NCBI GenBank assembly: GCA_019244955.1
Contig: JAFASC010000050.1
Span: 1-38,519 of the forward strand
Length of the DNA: 38,519 bases
Direction of reading: 5' to 3'
DNA from: Methylobacteriaceae bacterium
GTDB lineage: Bacteria > Pseudomonadota > Alphaproteobacteria > Rhizobiales > Beijerinckiaceae
The notes beneath the pieces are model-generated. The model did no database searches and was not told where the DNA came from. It saw only the letters and a list, made by a program, of their open reading frames with translations. The translations under genes and the position numbers were made by a program. The stretch's first letter is position 1; each line of letters opens with the position of its first letter. This document shows positions 26,193 through 34,538 of this stretch, piece by piece.

Positions 26193-27145
26193 GTTTCGTC
26201 TATTCCATTTTCGTCGATCCTTTCGTGCAGATGATCGGCGCGCCCGATCTGCTTGTGCAGACGTTGTGGGAAGGTCTCGTCGGCGGTGTGCTCTATGCGC
26301 TGATCGCGCTCGGCTTCGTCTTGATCTTCAAAGCCTCGGGCGTGTTCAATTTCGCGCAAGGCATCATGATGGTCTTCGCGGCGCTGACCCTGGTCGGTCT
26401 GCATGAAAAGGGTGTGCCGGCCTTTCTCGCGCTCGCCCTCACCATTCTAGTCATGTTCGCGCTGGCTCTGGCAGTGGAGCGCGTCATCCTGCGCCCGCTC
26501 GTCAATCAGCCCGACATCATCCTATTCATGGCGACGTTCGGGTTGACCTACGTGCTGATCGGCCTTGGCGAGCTCGTCTTCGGCGGCAACCCGAAAAACA
26601 TGATCACGAGCGAGCTTTTGCTGCCGTCAGGCTCGCTCGACTTCAAAACTCTTGGCGGCCTTGTCTCATTGCAGAAGATCGATATCGCGGCTGCGATTAT
26701 CGCCTCGCTTATGGTCGCGGTCCTCGCCCTATTTTTCCAGAAGACGCGCATCGGCCGCGCGCTCCGCGCCGTCGCCGACGACCACCAAGCCGCGCTTTCT
26801 GTCGGCATTTCACTCGATCAGATCTGGGTGATTGTCTGGTTCACCGCCGGTCTCGTGGCGCTTGCCACGGGCATAATGTGGGGCGCGCGCTCCAACGTTT
26901 CGTTCGCGCTTGAAATCATCGCATTAAAGGCGCTGCCGGTTTTGATCCTCGGCGGCCTCACCTCCGTGCCGGGCGCCATCGTCGGCGGATTGATCATCGG
27001 CATCGGCGAAAAGCTCGGAGAGTTCTATTGGGGTCCGCTTGTCGGCGGCGGTATCGAAAGCTGGCTTGCTTATTTCATCGCGCTCGCCGTGCTCTTATTC
27101 CGGCCGCAGGGCCTGTTCGGCGAAAAGATCATCGAGCGGATTTGA
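26189..27145 (+). CDS. HAAT-type ABC transporter permease (LivH-like), operon 1
   Basis: A 318-residue inner-membrane permease starting at TTG 26189, overlapping the LivG-like stop. It has about eight hydrophobic segments. LivH motifs are present: LWEGLVGGVLYALIALGFVLIFKASGVFNFAQG near the N-terminus (the G-x-x-Y-A-L-x-A-x-G signature), RVILRPLVNQPDIILFMATFGLTYVLIG, the cytoplasmic EAA-like loop TRIGRALRAVADDHQAALSVGI, and a C-terminal GLIIGIGEKLGE. It forms the translocation pore with the following LivM-like subunit. The 4-base overlap indicates coupled translation. Confidence 0.92.
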   Translation: MSFVYSIFVDPFVQMIGAPDLLVQTLWEGLVGGVLYALIALGFVLIFKASGVFNFAQGIMMVFAALTLVGLHEKGVPAFLALALTILVMFALALAVERVILRPLVNQPDIILFMATFGLTYVLIGLGELVFGGNPKNMITSELLLPSGSLDFKTLGGLVSLQKIDIAAAIIASLMVAVLALFFQKTRIGRALRAVADDHQAALSVGISLDQIWVIVWFTAGLVALATGIMWGARSNVSFALEIIALKALPVLILGGLTSVPGAIVGGLIIGIGEKLGEFYWGPLVGGGIESWLAYFIALAVLLFRPQGLFGEKIIERI

Positions 27146-27152
27146 GGACGAC

Positions 27153-28226
27153 GTGTTCTACCGAGAGGCCGGCCAATACAAGACCACTTATCAGGCCGAC
27201 ATGAGCGTCTTCCCGATCCTGCAGGACAGGATCGGACTGGCGCTCATCATCGTGGCCGCGCTTGTGCTGCCGCTCGTCGCCGGCGAATTCATGATCGCCT
27301 CGGTCATGGTCCCGTTCCTGATCCTGGCGCTCGCTGCGATCGGTCTCAACATTCTGACCGGCTATACCGGACTCGTCTCGCTCGGCACCGGCGCCTTCAT
27401 GGGGGTTGGCGCCTATGCCTGCTACAAACTTTCCACGACATTTCCAGCGATCAACATCCTCGTCTGGATTGTCGCGTCGGGCTTCGTGTCCTGTGCCGTC
27501 GGGGTCCTGTTCGGCCTGCCAAGCCTTCGCATAAAGGGCTTCTACCTCGCCGTCGCGACGCTGGCTGCGCAGTTCTTCCTGCAATGGTGCTTCGTGCGAG
27601 TGCCCTGGCTCTACAATTATAATCCGTCCGGCGCGATCGAGGTCCCAAGCCGCACGCTGTTCGGCATTCATGTGACCGGCGCCTCGGCGACGCCGACCAC
27701 GCGCTATTACGTTGCGCTCGCCATCGTGATTGCGGTCACTTGGATCGTTTCCAACCTCGTCCATGGCCGGGTCGGGCGCAGCTTCATGGCAGTGCGGGAT
27801 ATGGATATCGCGGCGCAACTGATCGGGATCCGGCTATTGCGGACCAAGCTCTTGGCCTTTGCCGTCTCCTCCTTCATCACCGGGGTGGCCGGAGCCATGA
27901 TGGTTTTCCTCTGGCTCGGCGCAGCTGAGCCGGATGCCTTCAACATCAATCAGTCCTTCATCCTGCTCTTCATGGTCATCATCGGCGGCCTCGGCAGCCT
28001 GATCGGCTCGTTTTTTGGCGCCGCGCTCATCTACGTCCTGCCGATCATCGTCCGTGCTACCCCCGAAACGTTCGGATTGACGATTGGGGCCGCGACGGTG
28101 GAACATCTGACCTACCTGATCACCGGAGCCCTGATCATTTTCTTCCTGATCGTCGAGCCGCTTGGATTGGCGCGGCTCTGGCAGATCGGCAAGCAGAAAC
28201 TGCGGGTCTGGCCGTTTCCTTATTGA
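27153..28226 (+). CDS. HAAT-type ABC transporter permease (LivM-like), operon 1
   Basis: A 357-residue permease. I start at GTG 27153 (protein MFYREAGQYKTTYQAD), with GAGGA just upstream. This N-terminal extension is characteristic of LivM-like permeases linked to acyl-CoA ligases, and in-frame starts further upstream would overlap livH. LivM motifs include GLNILTGYTGLVSLGTGAFMGVGAYA and LPSLRIKGFYLAVATLAAQFFLQW; the cytoplasmic loop is VGRSFMAVRDMDIAAQLIGI. About nine to ten membrane segments can be seen. It is 7 bases behind the LivH-like gene and 32 bases before the binding-protein gene. Confidence 0.92.
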   Translation: MFYREAGQYKTTYQADMSVFPILQDRIGLALIIVAALVLPLVAGEFMIASVMVPFLILALAAIGLNILTGYTGLVSLGTGAFMGVGAYACYKLSTTFPAINILVWIVASGFVSCAVGVLFGLPSLRIKGFYLAVATLAAQFFLQWCFVRVPWLYNYNPSGAIEVPSRTLFGIHVTGASATPTTRYYVALAIVIAVTWIVSNLVHGRVGRSFMAVRDMDIAAQLIGIRLLRTKLLAFAVSSFITGVAGAMMVFLWLGAAEPDAFNINQSFILLFMVIIGGLGSLIGSFFGAALIYVLPIIVRATPETFGLTIGAATVEHLTYLITGALIIFFLIVEPLGLARLWQIGKQKLRVWPFPY

Positions 28227-28258
28227 GGCGCAGCAAACTAACGAAACCGGAGGATTGA

Positions 28259-29584
28259 ATGACCAACCTGAAAGCAAGCCTTCTCGCGCTCGCCGCGACG
28301 ACCGCTCTCACGGCCTTCGCGTTCCCCGCGCAGGCCGAGGACTCGGTCTTCGTGCCGCTGTTCACCTACCGCACCGGACCGTTTGCCGGCTCCGGCATCT
28401 TTATTGCCGACGGCATGCACGATTATCTCACCATGCTGAACGAGCGCGACGGCGGCATTGGCGGCGTCAAGATCGCCGTCGAGGAATGCGAAACCGGCTA
28501 CGACACCAAAAAGGGCCTCGAATGCTACGAGGCGGTGAAGCCGAAAAACCCGGTCATGGTCAATCCATGGTCGACCGGCATCACCCTGCCGCTGATTCCG
28601 CGCGCGGCGGTCGACAAAATTCCGATTCTGTCGATGGCCTACGGACTCTCGGCCTCGGCGCAGGGCGATACCTTCCCGTGGATTTTCAATCCGCCGGACA
28701 CCTATTGGGACGGCTTCTCGCAAATCCTGAAGTTCATCGGCGGTCAAGAAGGCGGACTCGACAAGCTCAAGGGCAAAAAGATCGGCTACATCTATCTCGA
28801 TGCCGGCTTCGGCCGCGAGCCGCTACCCCTGATCGAGCAATTGGCAAAGGATTACGGCTTCGAGGCGAAGCTTTATCCTGTCGCCGCCGCGGAGATGCAG
28901 AACCAATCGGCACAATGGCTGAACGTGCGCCGCGACCGGCCGGATTATATGGTCATGTATGGGTGGGGCGCGATGCAACCGACGGCGATCAAGGAAGCCG
29001 TCAAGACCAACTATCCGATGGACAAATTCATCTCCATCTGGTGGCCGAGCGAGGACGACGCGCGCGGCGCCGGCGACGGCGCCAAAGGCTTCAAAATGCT
29101 GAACTGGCACGGCTCGACGCCGGATTTCCCGGTCATCAAGGATGTTCAAAAATACGTGGTCGACGCAGGCAAGAGCCAGTCGCCGAAGGAGAAAGTCGGC
29201 ACGACGCTGTACAATCGCGGCGTCTATAATTCCATGCTGATCGCCGAGGCGATCCGCACCGCCCAGCAGGTAACCGGCAAGAAGGTCGTGACCGGCGAAG
29301 ACGTCCGCCGCGGCCTGGAAGATCTGAATATCGATGCCGCACGGCTGAAGGCGCTCGGCATGGAAGGCTTCACCGGCCCGATCAAGCTCTCATGTTCCGA
29401 TCATAACGGCCATCGTCCGACTTTCGTGCAGCAATGGGACGGCACGAAATACGTAAAGGTGTCCGACTGGATCGAGCCGTTGAGCGACAAGGTTCAACCG
29501 CTCTTGCAGGCCGATGCCAAGGCTTACGCCGAGAAGAACGCGCCATGGCCGGCGCGCACGGAAGCCTGCGACGCGCGGTCCTAA
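28259..29584 (+). CDS. HAAT-type ABC transporter substrate-binding protein, operon 1
   Basis: A 441-residue periplasmic binding protein with a signal peptide (cleavage predicted after AQA, residue 26). Its type-1 periplasmic fold begins FVPLFTYRTGPFAGSGIFIADG and contains MVNPWSTGITLPLIPRAAVDKIPILS and LKGKKIGYIYLDAGFGREPL. Length and motif order match binding proteins found beside acyl-CoA ligase-linked HAAT transporters; binding of an organic acid is inferred from context only. GGAGG six bases before the ATG should give strong translation. It is the last gene of operon 1 and is followed by a palindromic repeat element. Confidence 0.9.
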   Translation: MTNLKASLLALAATTALTAFAFPAQAEDSVFVPLFTYRTGPFAGSGIFIADGMHDYLTMLNERDGGIGGVKIAVEECETGYDTKKGLECYEAVKPKNPVMVNPWSTGITLPLIPRAAVDKIPILSMAYGLSASAQGDTFPWIFNPPDTYWDGFSQILKFIGGQEGGLDKLKGKKIGYIYLDAGFGREPLPLIEQLAKDYGFEAKLYPVAAAEMQNQSAQWLNVRRDRPDYMVMYGWGAMQPTAIKEAVKTNYPMDKFISIWWPSEDDARGAGDGAKGFKMLNWHGSTPDFPVIKDVQKYVVDAGKSQSPKEKVGTTLYNRGVYNSMLIAEAIRTAQQVTGKKVVTGEDVRRGLEDLNIDAARLKALGMEGFTGPIKLSCSDHNGHRPTFVQQWDGTKYVKVSDWIEPLSDKVQPLLQADAKAYAEKNAPWPARTEACDARS

Positions 29585-29603
29585 CTGCTCGATGACCGAG
29601 TGA

Positions 29604-29712
29604 CTACCCTCCCCCTTGTGGGGAGGGTGGATCGCGAAGCGATCCGGGTGGGGGTGCTAATTTCGAGATGCATGACCCACCCCTTACCCCTCCCCACAAC
29701 GGCGAGGGGAGC
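29604..29712. repeat. GC-rich palindromic interspersed repeat (REP-like mosaic)
   Basis: A compact set of stem-loops fills the gap between the binding-protein gene and the convergent SDR gene. CCCTCCCC (29607-29614) pairs with GGGGAGGG (29620-29627). GGATCGC (29629-29635) pairs with GCGATCC (29639-29645). A third hairpin pairs CTCCCC (29690-29695) with GGGGAG (29706-29711). GGGTGGGG (29646-29653) can also pair with the CCCACCCC tract at 29676-29683, folding the whole element into one structure. Repeats of this make-up (CTCCCC ... GGGTGGG) are frequent between convergent genes in Hyphomicrobiales. It probably also acts as a bidirectional terminator. Confidence 0.7.
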
Positions 29713-29731
29713 GGATGCATTCGCGCGATCA

Positions 29732-30514
29732 CTAAAACTTCGAGAAGCCGCCGTCGATCAGCAGGCAATCGCCCGTGTGATAGGATGACGCGCCGCTCGC
29801 GAGATAGACCGCGACGCCGCCGAAATCTGCGGGCTCGCCGAAGCGCCGCGCCGGAATGCGCGGCATGACGTTCGCCACGAACTTCTCATTCCCGAAAAGA
29901 TTGTCGGTCATGTCGCTCTTGATCCAGCCGGGCAGGATCGCATTGGCGGTGATACCGTAGCGCGCGAGCTCGACGGCAAGCGCGCGGATCAGCGAGTTGA
30001 GCGCGGCTTTGGTCGCGGCATAGTGCTCGTTGCGAGCCGTGCCGAACAGCGAGGCGAGGCTCGATGTCGCGACGAGCCTGCCATACCTGTCGCCGGCCTC
30101 GGCGCGCTCCTGCATGTGCTTCGCCGCGGCCTGGAAGACGTGGAACACGCCATCGAGATTGACGGAAAACATCCGCCGCCATTCCTCCTCGCCGCGCTCG
30201 ACGAAGGACCGGCGTCCGCCGCCTCCGATCCCTGCATTGGCGAAACAGGCATCGACGCGACCAAAAGCCTGCAAGGTCTTGGCGAATGCGCTCTGCACCG
30301 CATTGCGATCGGCGACGTCGACCTGACGCGTCTCGACTTTGGCGCCGGTCGCGGCGAGCTGGGTTTTCGCGGCGGCGTTCTTCTCCGCGTTGCGGCCCCA
30401 GATCGACAGGCCGGCGCCGGCTTGCGCCAGCGCCTCGGCCATCCCGAGCCCGATGCCGCTATTGCCGCCGGTAATCACGGCGACGCGGCCGCTCAGATCG
30501 AAGATGTTGGTCAT
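29732..30514 (-). CDS. SDR family oxidoreductase (classical type)
   Basis: A 260-residue classical short-chain dehydrogenase: cofactor motif TGGNSGIG (15-22), NAG (93-95), catalytic Ser152, Tyr165 and Lys169 (YAATK), and a C-terminal SSYHTGDCLLIDGGFSKF typical of FabG-like and gluconate-5-dehydrogenase-like enzymes. The start is ATG 30514, with GGAGAAACA as the SD; an in-frame ATG at 30562 is not supported. It is transcribed against the ABC transporter genes and divergent from the second CoA ligase, 90 bases away. It could reduce or oxidise a hydroxyacyl intermediate of the compound handled by the locus. That is inferred from position only. Confidence 0.88.
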   Translation of the reverse strand: MTNIFDLSGRVAVITGGNSGIGLGMAEALAQAGAGLSIWGRNAEKNAAAKTQLAATGAKVETRQVDVADRNAVQSAFAKTLQAFGRVDACFANAGIGGGGRRSFVERGEEEWRRMFSVNLDGVFHVFQAAAKHMQERAEAGDRYGRLVATSSLASLFGTARNEHYAATKAALNSLIRALAVELARYGITANAILPGWIKSDMTDNLFGNEKFVANVMPRIPARRFGEPADFGGVAVYLASGASSYHTGDCLLIDGGFSKF

Positions 30515-30604
30515 TGTTTCTCCGCTCTCCTTGATCTTGCTGTCGGCGCTCGCGCATGCCACGGCTTTGAGTCATAGCGCGTCCGCAAGCGATCGCGAGC
30601 GAGG

Positions 30605-32191
30605 ATGATACCGACAGCGCAGAACGCCATCTCGCCCTATGCCGGCTTCGATCTCGCAGAGCTGCTGCGGCTGCGTGCTGCCACCCGCGCCGATCATCCC
30701 TTCGTCATCTGGGAGCCGTTCGAGGGCGCCGGCGGGTCCCTGACCTATGCCCAATTTGAGCACCGCGTCCGCCAATGCGCAGCGGGTCTCGCCGCGCGGG
30801 ATATTAAGCCCGGCGACTTCGTGCTGATCCATCTCGAAAACTGCCCAGAAATGCTCATCGCGTGGTTTGCTTGCGCCTACGCCGGCGCAATCGCGGTAAC
30901 CACGAATGCGCGCGCGTCGGCCGAAGAGCTCGCCTATTTCGCCGGCCATAGTGGCGCGGTCGCTGCAATCACGCAGCCGCGCTTTGCCGAGATCGTCAAT
31001 GCAAGCTCGCGCGACCTCAAATGGATCACGCTGATCGATCATGACAACGGCGCGCCGGTCTCGATAGGCAATCGGCCGGCTCAAGAACACGGGTTCGCGG
31101 CGCTTCTTGCCGACGCCGAGCTCGCGCCAAACCTGCCACCCGATCCCGCGCGGCCGATTGGCGTGCAATACACATCCGGCACGACATCGCGGCCGAAAGG
31201 CGTGCTTTGGACGCATGCCAATGCGCTCTGGGGTGCGCAGGTCAACGCGCTTCACGAGGACCTGCGCGCCGATGATGTGCATCTGATCTTCCTGCCGCTC
31301 TTCCACACCAACGCACTCGCCTACTCCCTGCTTGCCACGCTTTGGGCCGGCGGCACGGCGGTCTTGATGCCGCGCTTCTCGGCAAGCCGCTTCTGGGACG
31401 TCGCGTTGAAGCACCGCTGCACGTGGACCTCACTCGTGCCGTTCTGCGTGAAAGCACTGATGGCCGTCGAACGTCCGACGCGACATCATTTCCGCCTCTG
31501 GGGCAGTGCTGTCTGTTCGCCGGCTTCCGACGCGATCTTCGGCGTGAAGACGATCGGCTGGTGGGGCATGACTGAGACGATGACGCACGGCACGATAGGC
31601 TCGGTCCATCTGCCGAATCGGCCGATGTCGATGGGGCGCACGGCACCGGAATACGGCATTTTCGTCGAGCGCGAAGACGGTACGACGGTCGACCCCGGCG
31701 AAACCGGGCACCTCCTGGTGCGCGGCATTCCCGGCCTGTCGCTGTTTCACTCCTACCTGCATAACCCGCAAGCGACGGCTGAGAGTTACGACGAGCGCGG
31801 GCTATTCCGCACCGGTGATCGGGTCACCTTGCATGAGGACGGCTTCCTGCAATTTGCCGATCGCGACAAGGACATGCTGAAGATCGGCGGCGAGAATGTC
31901 GCTGCCTCTGAAATCGAGCGGGTGGTGATGGAGGTGCCGGGGGTGCGCGAAGTCGCGGTCGTCGGCAAGCCGCACCCGATGCTCGACGAGGTGCCGGTCG
32001 CCTTCGTTATACCAGATACCAGCGGGATCGTCGCCGCGCCGGAGCCTCTGACGCGCGCGATCATGGAGGCATGCCGAACCCGGCTTGCCTCCTTCAAAGT
32101 GCCGGACGAGGTGCGAGTCGTCGAGGACATGCCGCGCGCCACGATTGAGAAGGTGGCCAAAGCGACGCTGCGCGCGAGCTTGCGCAGCTGA
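30605..32191 (+). CDS. AMP-dependent acyl-CoA ligase (CaiC-like), upstream of HAAT operon 2
   Basis: A 528-residue adenylate-forming enzyme of the CaiC/short- or medium-chain acyl-CoA ligase type. The P-loop YTSGTTSRPKGVLWTH begins at residue 189 (Ser replaces the usual Gly after TT). The A5 motif is GWWGMTETM, the A7 region LFRTGDRVTLHEDGFLQF, the A8 region DRDKDMLKIGGENVAASEIERV, and the C-terminal catalytic Lys is in ATIEKVAKATLR. It is distinct in length and subfamily from the ligase of operon 1. The ATG at 30605 has GAGCGAGG directly upstream, a little close for an SD. The 118-base gap to the binding-protein gene holds a promoter-like sequence, so it may be transcribed separately. Confidence 0.9.
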   Translation: MIPTAQNAISPYAGFDLAELLRLRAATRADHPFVIWEPFEGAGGSLTYAQFEHRVRQCAAGLAARDIKPGDFVLIHLENCPEMLIAWFACAYAGAIAVTTNARASAEELAYFAGHSGAVAAITQPRFAEIVNASSRDLKWITLIDHDNGAPVSIGNRPAQEHGFAALLADAELAPNLPPDPARPIGVQYTSGTTSRPKGVLWTHANALWGAQVNALHEDLRADDVHLIFLPLFHTNALAYSLLATLWAGGTAVLMPRFSASRFWDVALKHRCTWTSLVPFCVKALMAVERPTRHHFRLWGSAVCSPASDAIFGVKTIGWWGMTETMTHGTIGSVHLPNRPMSMGRTAPEYGIFVEREDGTTVDPGETGHLLVRGIPGLSLFHSYLHNPQATAESYDERGLFRTGDRVTLHEDGFLQFADRDKDMLKIGGENVAASEIERVVMEVPGVREVAVVGKPHPMLDEVPVAFVIPDTSGIVAAPEPLTRAIMEACRTRLASFKVPDEVRVVEDMPRATIEKVAKATLRASLRS

Positions 32192-32241
32192 CTGGGCGTT
32201 GAGCATATGCGCCGAACTCGCACGCGAAGCTCGCACGGCCG

Positions 32242-32272
32242 TTGACAAGCTCCGCGAACGCTCAATTATGTG
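32242..32272 (+). promoter_or_regulatory. candidate sigma-70 promoter of HAAT operon 2
   Basis: A perfect -35 hexamer TTGACA (32242-32247) lies in the ligase/binding-protein gap. The -10 is weak: TATGTG at 32267-32272 with 19-base spacing, or ATTATG at 32265 with 17. The transcript would start near 32280 and carry a leader of about 30 bases with the SD GGAGGAAAG before the ATG at 32310. Confidence 0.4.
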
Positions 32273-32309
32273 ATTACAAGAGCTTGAAAGCCATACACCG
32301 GAGGAAAGT

Positions 32310-33545
32310 ATGCGTCGCGCACTCGCATCGTCATTCATCGCGCTCAGCGTTGCCATGGGCAGCGCCTATGCCGCCGATACGATCAAGATCGCTTATATCG
32401 ATCCCCTTTCCGGCGGCGGCGCCTCGGTCGGCGAGGTCGGCTTGAAGCACTTTCAATGGCTCGCCGAGCAGATCAACGCGTCAGGCGGAGTGATCGGCAA
32501 GAAACTCGAGATCCTCGGCCTCGACAACAAGACGAATCCGCAAGAGAGCCTCGTCCAGGCGCAGAAGGCGATCGATCAGGGCGCGCACTTCCTCACCCAG
32601 GGCAACGGCTCATCAGTCGGCGCGGCGCTCACGGATTTTGCGGTGAAGAATAATGACCGCAATCCCGATAAGCAGGTTCTTTATCTGAATTATGCCGCGG
32701 TCGATCCGGTCCTCACGAACGACAAGTGCAATTTCTGGCACTTCCGCTGGGATGCGAATTCCGACATTAAGATGCAGGCGCTGACCAACTATATGAAGGA
32801 CAAGCCGAACATCAAAAAGGTCTACCTGATCAACCAGGACTATTCGTTCGGCGAGTCGGTACGTACCGAGGCCCGCAAAATGCTGAAGGCGAAGCGGCCC
32901 GACGTGCAGATCGTCGGCGATGAAAAGCACCCGCTTTTGAAGATTACCGATTTCGCGCCCTACGTGGCGAAGATCAAGGCGTCCGGCGCCGACACGGTGA
33001 TCACGGGGAATTGGGGGCAGGACATCGCGCTGCTTCTCAAGGCCGCCGCCGATGCCGGGCTGCAGGTGGATTGGTACACCTATTATGCCGGCGGTGCCGG
33101 CGGACCGACCGCAATCAAGCAGTCGAACATTCCCGATCGGGTTTTTGCCATTGTCGAAGGCGTTCCGAACGACGAGCCTGCGGAAACACAAAAAATCGAA
33201 CAGGAATTCCGTACGAAATACGGCACTACCTTCTGGTATCCGCGCGTCTACAACGAAGTGTATATGCTCGCGCAGGCTATCAAGGACGCAAACTCCGACG
33301 AGCCGAAGGCCGTCGCGGCCAAACTTGAAGGAATGAAGTTCAAGACATTCATGGGTGGCGAAGGCTATATGCGCAAGGACGATCATCAGTTCTTCCAGGA
33401 CATGTACATCGCTAATCTCGGCCCGTTGCCCGCGGGAGCCAAGTTTGATGAAGAAGGCACGGGTTGGGGTTGGAAGACGCAAGGCGTCGTCAAGGCGAAG
33501 GACACCGAGCTGCCGACGACCTGCAAGATGGACCGACCCTCCTAA
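32310..33545 (+). CDS. HAAT-type ABC transporter substrate-binding protein, operon 2
   Basis: A 411-residue periplasmic binding protein with a signal peptide (cleavage near Ala21, AYA before ADT). The mature N-terminus IKIAYIDPLSGGGASVGEVGLKHFQWLAEQINASGG is the type-1 periplasmic-binding fold start. Later it shows FLTQGNGSSVGAALTDFA, INQDYSFGESV, and PHV-type C-terminal stretches such as FKTFMGGEGYMRKDDHQF. It resembles the broad 'branched-chain amino acid' binding-protein group common in Hyphomicrobiales. The ligand is not readable. The SD GGAGGAAAG is strong, and a stable hairpin follows the gene, consistent with higher expression than the permease genes. Confidence 0.92.
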   Translation: MRRALASSFIALSVAMGSAYAADTIKIAYIDPLSGGGASVGEVGLKHFQWLAEQINASGGVIGKKLEILGLDNKTNPQESLVQAQKAIDQGAHFLTQGNGSSVGAALTDFAVKNNDRNPDKQVLYLNYAAVDPVLTNDKCNFWHFRWDANSDIKMQALTNYMKDKPNIKKVYLINQDYSFGESVRTEARKMLKAKRPDVQIVGDEKHPLLKITDFAPYVAKIKASGADTVITGNWGQDIALLLKAAADAGLQVDWYTYYAGGAGGPTAIKQSNIPDRVFAIVEGVPNDEPAETQKIEQEFRTKYGTTFWYPRVYNEVYMLAQAIKDANSDEPKAVAAKLEGMKFKTFMGGEGYMRKDDHQFFQDMYIANLGPLPAGAKFDEEGTGWGWKTQGVVKAKDTELPTTCKMDRPS

Positions 33546-33553
33546 GATTGAGC

Positions 33554-33584
33554 GGCGCCGGATTGGGCTAAGCAATCCGGCGCC
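33554..33584 (+). other. intraoperonic stem-loop between binding-protein and permease genes
   Basis: GGCGCCGGATT (33554-33564) and AATCCGGCGCC (33574-33584) form a perfect 11-bp stem with a 9-base loop, just after the binding-protein stop and 18 bases before the LivH-like GTG. No T-run follows. Hairpins at this position in binding-protein-dependent operons shield the upstream message from 3' exonucleases or cause partial termination, so that binding protein exceeds permease. Confidence 0.6.
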
Positions 33585-33602
33585 ATCTCCCGGGACGGGG
33601 CC

Positions 33603-34538
33603 GTGCTCGAGATCATCACTTTTTCGACGCTGAACGGTGTGCTCTACGGCATGGTTCTGTTCATGCTGGCGAGTGGCCTGACGCTCATCTTCAGCATGAT
33701 GGGCGTCTTAAACTTTGCCCATGCCAGCTTCTACATGCTGGGCGCGTATTTCGGTTTCGAGATTTCCCGCCGCATTGGTTTTTGGCCGGCCCTGATTGTT
33801 GCGCCGATCCTGGTCGGAATCGTCGGCGCACTCGTCGAGCGGTTCGGCCTCAGACGCGTGCACAAATTCGGCCACGTGCCGGAACTGCTGTTTACGTTCG
33901 GCCTCGCTTTTGTCATCGAGGAGGTCGTGCAGATGATCTGGGGCAAGCTGCCCGTCGATTATCGCGTCCCGCCATCGCTCGACTTCACCGCCTTCCGGCT
34001 CTTCGACACGACGTATCCGGCCTACAAGATGTTCATGCTGGCGATCGCGATCGGCATGTTCGTCGCGTTGCTCGTTGTTCTCAACAAAACGCGGGTCGGC
34101 TTGATCATCCAGGCCTCCCTCACGCATCCGAACACCGTCGCCATGCTGGGCCACGACGTGCCGACGATTTTCATGGCGGTCTTCGGGGCAGGCTCCGCCC
34201 TTGCCGGATTGGCGGGGGTTATCGCCGGCCCGGCATTCGTCACGCAGCCGGCGATGGCGGCGCTTCTCGGGCCGATTTTATTCGTCGTCATTGTGGTCGG
34301 CGGGCTTGGGTCGCTTGGCGGCGCGTTTGCCGCCTCGTTGCTGATCGGACTCGTCCAGACTTTTGCCGTCGCGATCAACGGCTCGTTGGCCGACATCTTC
34401 GGCGCGAGCGCCGCCGACTGGTTCGGCGATCTCGGCACCGTCACGGTGGCGCAGATCGCACCGATCATCCCCTACTTCCTCCTTGTGCTGGTCTTGATCA
34501 TCAAACCCACCGGCCTGTTCGGGACACGCGAGACATGA
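33603..34538 (+). CDS. HAAT-type ABC transporter permease (LivH-like), operon 2
   Basis: A 311-residue inner-membrane permease starting at GTG 33603. LivH hallmarks are seen: FSTLNGVLYGMVLFMLASGLTLIFSMMGVLNFAHASFYMLGAY near the N-terminus, ERFGLRRVHKFGHVPELLFTFGLAFVIEE, the cytoplasmic loop TRVGLIIQASLTHPNTVAMLGHDV, and GGLGSLGGAFAASLLIGLVQTF. The protein ends KPTGLFGTRET. About eight membrane segments are visible. The stop TGA is shared with the ATG of the LivM-like gene (ATGA overlap). Confidence 0.93.
   Translation: MLEIITFSTLNGVLYGMVLFMLASGLTLIFSMMGVLNFAHASFYMLGAYFGFEISRRIGFWPALIVAPILVGIVGALVERFGLRRVHKFGHVPELLFTFGLAFVIEEVVQMIWGKLPVDYRVPPSLDFTAFRLFDTTYPAYKMFMLAIAIGMFVALLVVLNKTRVGLIIQASLTHPNTVAMLGHDVPTIFMAVFGAGSALAGLAGVIAGPAFVTQPAMAALLGPILFVVIVVGGLGSLGGAFAASLLIGLVQTFAVAINGSLADIFGASAADWFGDLGTVTVAQIAPIIPYFLLVLVLIIKPTGLFGTRET

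Noticed and set aside
33782-34534. Upstream extension of the LivM-like frame to 668 residues
   Set aside because: The added part overlaps the LivH-like gene in another frame and is Arg/His-rich; the ATG at 34535 in the ATGA overlap and the family N-terminus fit far better.
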